This document shows positions 61,623-64,000 of a DNA stretch of 64,000 bases, piece after piece. Below the pieces are notes generated by a model. That model had not been told where the DNA came from. It searched no databases and saw nothing but the letters and a program-made list of their open reading frames with translations. Source of the DNA: Solibacillus sp040273735 (GTDB lineage Bacteria; Bacillota; Bacilli; Bacillales_A; Planococcaceae); NCBI RefSeq assembly GCF_040273735.1, contig NZ_JBELZM010000011.1, forward strand, positions 77,037 through 141,036, written 5' to 3'. Position 1 is the stretch's first letter; every line of letters starts with the position of its first letter. The translations under genes were made by a program, and so were the position numbers.

Positions 61623-62444
61623 ATGGTGAAAGGGGTGAGGAGAATTCAAGCAAACGATTTAATAAAATATTTTGCCAACTCATCGTTTCAATATACTGAT
61701 TTATTTGTAACTAGTTTAGATCCTAACGTCCATGATCACAATCGTAATACAGCTCCAGGTTTAAATGGAATCGTTATTACACTTTCGGGTAGCGCAAATT
61801 TTTCCCTGAATGGTAAATTATACGCTATACATAAAGGGGTTATCCTGCATGCCGGACCTAATATGGCGATTGATATTACGGTTACAAGTAAGGAACCATG
61901 GCATTATACGGTACTGCACTATGAAGTGTTAAACCTCCCCTTTACAGTAGATTTAGGCCATTTCGAGATCGCAACAGGTTATCATCATAAATTCGATTAT
62001 TTAGTCCAACAATTAATCCATTTCGAAAAAATACCAGGGGATATGAACCGGCTGAAATGTAAATCTCTGTTCATGCAGCTGGTTGAATTAATAGTTATTT
62101 GTGCAAAAATGCAAAACTCAAACAATGTAGTGGACCAGGCGATTACATTTATGACCGAACAATATAATTTACCTATTACAATAGCAGAAATCGCGGAGGA
62201 AGTAGGGTGTGATCGTCGCCGATTTGCCTATTTGTTTGATAAGGAAATCGGAATGTCACCAATTCAATTTTTAACGGAGATCCGGTTGAAACAATCCCGG
62301 GAATTGCTGCGCACGACATCAATTCCAATTAAGGAAATTGCTGAATTAATCGGTTACCAGGATGCATTCTACTTTTGTCGTGTTTTTAAAAAGCAATATC
62401 ATATGACACCGACAAATTTCCGTAAGCAATATTTATCTGTTTGA
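61623..62444 (+). CDS. AraC-family regulator of iron-siderophore uptake
   Basis: About 273 residues: an N-terminal cupin-like sensor (GIVITLSGSANFSLNGKLYAIHKGVILHAGP) and two C-terminal helix-turn-helix motifs (ITIAEIAEEVGCDRRRFAYLFDKEIGMSPIQF; IPIKEIAELIGYQDAFYFCRVFKKQYHMTP). Lying under a Fur box and next to feuA, it probably activates uptake when its siderophore is present, like B. subtilis Btr. Unlike Btr it has no fused binding-protein domain. The start is uncertain: ATG 61623 has no clear ribosome site, and the upstream in-frame TTG lies at the Fur box. Confidence 0.85.
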   Translation: MVKGVRRIQANDLIKYFANSSFQYTDLFVTSLDPNVHDHNRNTAPGLNGIVITLSGSANFSLNGKLYAIHKGVILHAGPNMAIDITVTSKEPWHYTVLHYEVLNLPFTVDLGHFEIATGYHHKFDYLVQQLIHFEKIPGDMNRLKCKSLFMQLVELIVICAKMQNSNNVVDQAITFMTEQYNLPITIAEIAEEVGCDRRRFAYLFDKEIGMSPIQFLTEIRLKQSRELLRTTSIPIKEIAELIGYQDAFYFCRVFKKQYHMTPTNFRKQYLSV

Positions 62445-62522
62445 GCAAAAATCCATTCCTTTTGTAAAAAATTCTATGTACGCAAAAACAACCGTTTGAT
62501 ATCATCGATAATGTAATATAAA

Positions 62523-62543
62523 TGATAATGATAATCGTTATCG
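62523..62543. promoter_or_regulatory. Overlapping Fur boxes upstream of feuA-like gene
   Basis: TGATAATGATAATCG (62523-62537) and TGATAATCGTTATCG (62529-62543) are overlapping Fur sites with repeated TGATAAT halves. They lie 23 nt before the ATG. Confidence 0.88.
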
Positions 62544-62565
62544 ATGAAATCAGGAGGAAAGTGTA

Positions 62566-63564
62566 ATGAAAAAATATCGCACATTGATCAGTGCAGGGGC
62601 AATTGCATTAATGCTTGCTGCATGCACTGCAGATGAAGAAGTGGATTCGTCATCTGCAGCTGAATCAGAAAATAAAACAGAACAAGTTTCAAATGTAGAA
62701 AAACCAGTTGCAGATGAAGCAACAGAACGAAAAATATCTTATTTAGGGAACGACTATGAAGTACCTGCAAAAGTAGAAACAATTATTGCAGCAAGTCTGG
62801 AAGCGATGGAAGATGCAGCAGTACTTGGTGTAAAGCCTGCTGGTGTTATTTCTATGGACGGTAAGACAATTCCTAAATACTTGGAGTCGGATTTAGCAGG
62901 AGCAACTGTTGTCGGTTCAAAAAAAGAACCAAGCACAGAGGCAATGCTTTCTTTAAATCCTGAGGCAATTTTAGGTACTAGCAAATGGGATGAAGCACAA
63001 ATGTCCAATTATAACAAAATAGCAACGACATTCCCTTATTCTCATATTTCTACAAACTGGAAAGAGAATTTATTATTATTTGGCCAATTAGCCGGTAAAG
63101 AATCGGAAGCACAGAAAGCATTGGATGACTATGATGCGAAATTAGCGAGTACGAAAGAATCGATTGCCAATAGTGAGCTGAAAGATAAAAAGGTTGTAAT
63201 CATCCGCGTACGTGGCGGATTGTCGGTCTATCCTGCAGGAGTATATTTAAACCCTTCAATTTATGAAGATTTTGGATTTACAGTGCCTGAAGAATTGAAT
63301 TCAATCGAAGCACAAACAATGATTACATATGAAACATTGACAGAGTGGAACCCGGACATAATTTTCCTTCAATATGCTGATGATGAAAATAAGGATACTC
63401 CTGAATTATTACAGGAGATTTTAGATAATCCGATATTTAACAGTACAACTGCCGCTAAAACAAATAATGTACATGTTAATCTTATAGATGCAATGGCACA
63501 AGGAGGGACAGCTTGGTCAAAAATTAACTTCCTGGAAGCATTTAATGAGAACGTATTAAAATAA
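62566..63564 (+). CDS. Iron-siderophore ABC transporter binding lipoprotein (FeuA-like)
   Basis: A 332-residue lipoprotein (lipobox LAAC, Cys 20) with a Ser/Glu-rich linker and a class III periplasmic-binding fold. EVPAKVETIIAASLEAMEDAAVLGVKPAGV, then LSLNPEAILGTSKWDEAQM and NPDIIFLQYADD are FeuA/FecB-like. It captures ferric siderophore for the permease that follows. It starts behind AGGAGG, just after overlapping Fur boxes. The siderophore identity (catecholate or other) cannot be read. Confidence 0.92.
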   Translation: MKKYRTLISAGAIALMLAACTADEEVDSSSAAESENKTEQVSNVEKPVADEATERKISYLGNDYEVPAKVETIIAASLEAMEDAAVLGVKPAGVISMDGKTIPKYLESDLAGATVVGSKKEPSTEAMLSLNPEAILGTSKWDEAQMSNYNKIATTFPYSHISTNWKENLLLFGQLAGKESEAQKALDDYDAKLASTKESIANSELKDKKVVIIRVRGGLSVYPAGVYLNPSIYEDFGFTVPEELNSIEAQTMITYETLTEWNPDIIFLQYADDENKDTPELLQEILDNPIFNSTTAAKTNNVHVNLIDAMAQGGTAWSKINFLEAFNENVLK

Positions 63565-63624
63565 GTACGAATTATTCAATAGACAGCTTCAGAGAAGGTA
63601 GAACAGATTTTACAATATTTCTGT

Positions 63625-63668
63625 GAAAGGGCTGTACCGGAAAGGTTTTCCGGGCAGCCTCTTTCTTT
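63625..63668 (+). terminator. Hairpin between the binding protein and permease genes
   Basis: GGCTG-TA-CCGGAAA pairs with TTTCCGG-G-CAGCC, extended by GAAAG/CTTTC, and followed by TTTTA. It may lower expression of the permease relative to the binding protein. Confidence 0.65.
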
Positions 63669-63694
63669 TATTCAATAAAAGGAGGCCTATACTT

Positions 63695-64000
63695 TTGAAT
63701 TTTTCATATCGGCATTTCATTTTATTTTCAACAATAATGCCAGTTCTGATTGTTGTTGTGACACTCATGTCGATTTCGATGGGTACAAAATCAATTGCGC
63801 TTGAAACGATTATCGATGCATTTATCCGTTTTGACAAAGAAAATGTAGATCACCAGATAATATGGTCTGGTCGGGTACCAAGAGCGCTCGCTGTATTATT
63901 TGTTGGTGCATTTTTAGCATCAGCAGGTGCAATTATGCAAGGGGTAACTCGAAATTTCCTTGCTTCCCCATCAATTATGGGCGTAACGGACGGATCAGCC
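63695..64000 (+). CDS. FecCD-family iron-siderophore permease (cut by window end)
   Basis: The first 102 residues of an FecCD-type permease, starting at TTG 63695 behind GGAGG. A first membrane segment is followed by SGRVPRALAVLFVGAFLASAGAIMQGVTRNFLASPSIMGVTDGSA, the conserved R-P-R...GA-L..aG...Q...RNPLA..P.-lG...GA pattern. Probably FeuB-like. The remainder lies outside the window. Confidence 0.9.
   Translation, partial: MNFSYRHFILFSTIMPVLIVVVTLMSISMGTKSIALETIIDAFIRFDKENVDHQIIWSGRVPRALAVLFVGAFLASAGAIMQGVTRNFLASPSIMGVTDGSA

Overview
The window reads as a chromosomal segment of a low-GC, spore-forming Gram-positive of the Bacillales, most likely Planococcaceae (Solibacillus or Lysinibacillus type). 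This is inference. It rests on AT-rich sequence with strong AGGAGG-type ribosome sites, a gerA-type germinant receptor operon behind a sigma-G-like promoter, a SLAP-domain protein, B. subtilis-like gene order (ccdA-ccdC-yneK), and Firmicutes T-box, FMN and cobalamin leaders. There is no phage, transposase, rRNA, tRNA or CRISPR; most of it is ordinary core and accessory metabolism.

Layout. 1-3 kb: end of ccdA, ccdC, a yneK-like gene, a DUF1659/DUF2922/YvrJ trio and a SCO1-type copper lipoprotein. 3-6 kb: metE behind a cobalamin riboswitch. 6-9.6 kb: a zinc-ribbon protein, a VC0807-type membrane protein, then a short riboflavin operon (ribE-ribB-ribH) preceded by two complete FMN riboswitches in tandem. 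9.6-18 kb: PadR with two DUF2812 paralogues, a 9-unit array of ~20-nt repeats, LysE- and TspO-type membrane proteins, copC/copD, an esterase, a SET protein and a SLAP protein. 18-24 kb: a sulfur-scavenging operon (metY, an unknown gene, two luciferase-like monooxygenases, an SsuE-type reductase) and a 3-hydroxyacyl-CoA dehydrogenase. 25.9-28.4 kb: an MhqR-type quinone-response operon with a recognisable operator. 29-34 kb: metI-metC, mscL, a lytic transglycosylase and small stress genes. 34-45 kb: ilvD, then a T-box leader, then ilvB-ilvN-ilvC-leuA-leuB-leuC-leuD. 45.5-49.1 kb: gerXA-gerXB-gerXC. 49.2-55.8 kb: a divergent peptide-type ABC importer. 56-64 kb: a PAS/GGDEF/EAL protein, a YusW lipoprotein, a TraB/GumN protein and a Fur-controlled iron-siderophore uptake locus cut by the window end.

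How the genes work together. Sulfur and methionine recur: the monooxygenases and FMN reductase would release sulfite from organosulfur compounds, sulfide would enter through MetY, MetI/MetC and MetE complete methionine synthesis, and the rib operon makes the flavin these oxygenases need. The branched-chain operon is controlled as one unit by a T-box whose pairing points to an isoleucine (AUC) specifier.

The most unusual system is the ABC importer at 49.2-55.8 kb. Its lipoprotein carries the usual SBP_bac_5 blocks in swapped order (C-terminal lobe first, N-terminal lobe second), which looks like a circular permutation. Both permeases carry long extra N-terminal membrane regions, and the two ATPases are fused in one chain. 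The tandem FMN riboswitches and the TTCTAATAA repeat arrays are the other observations I would check first.
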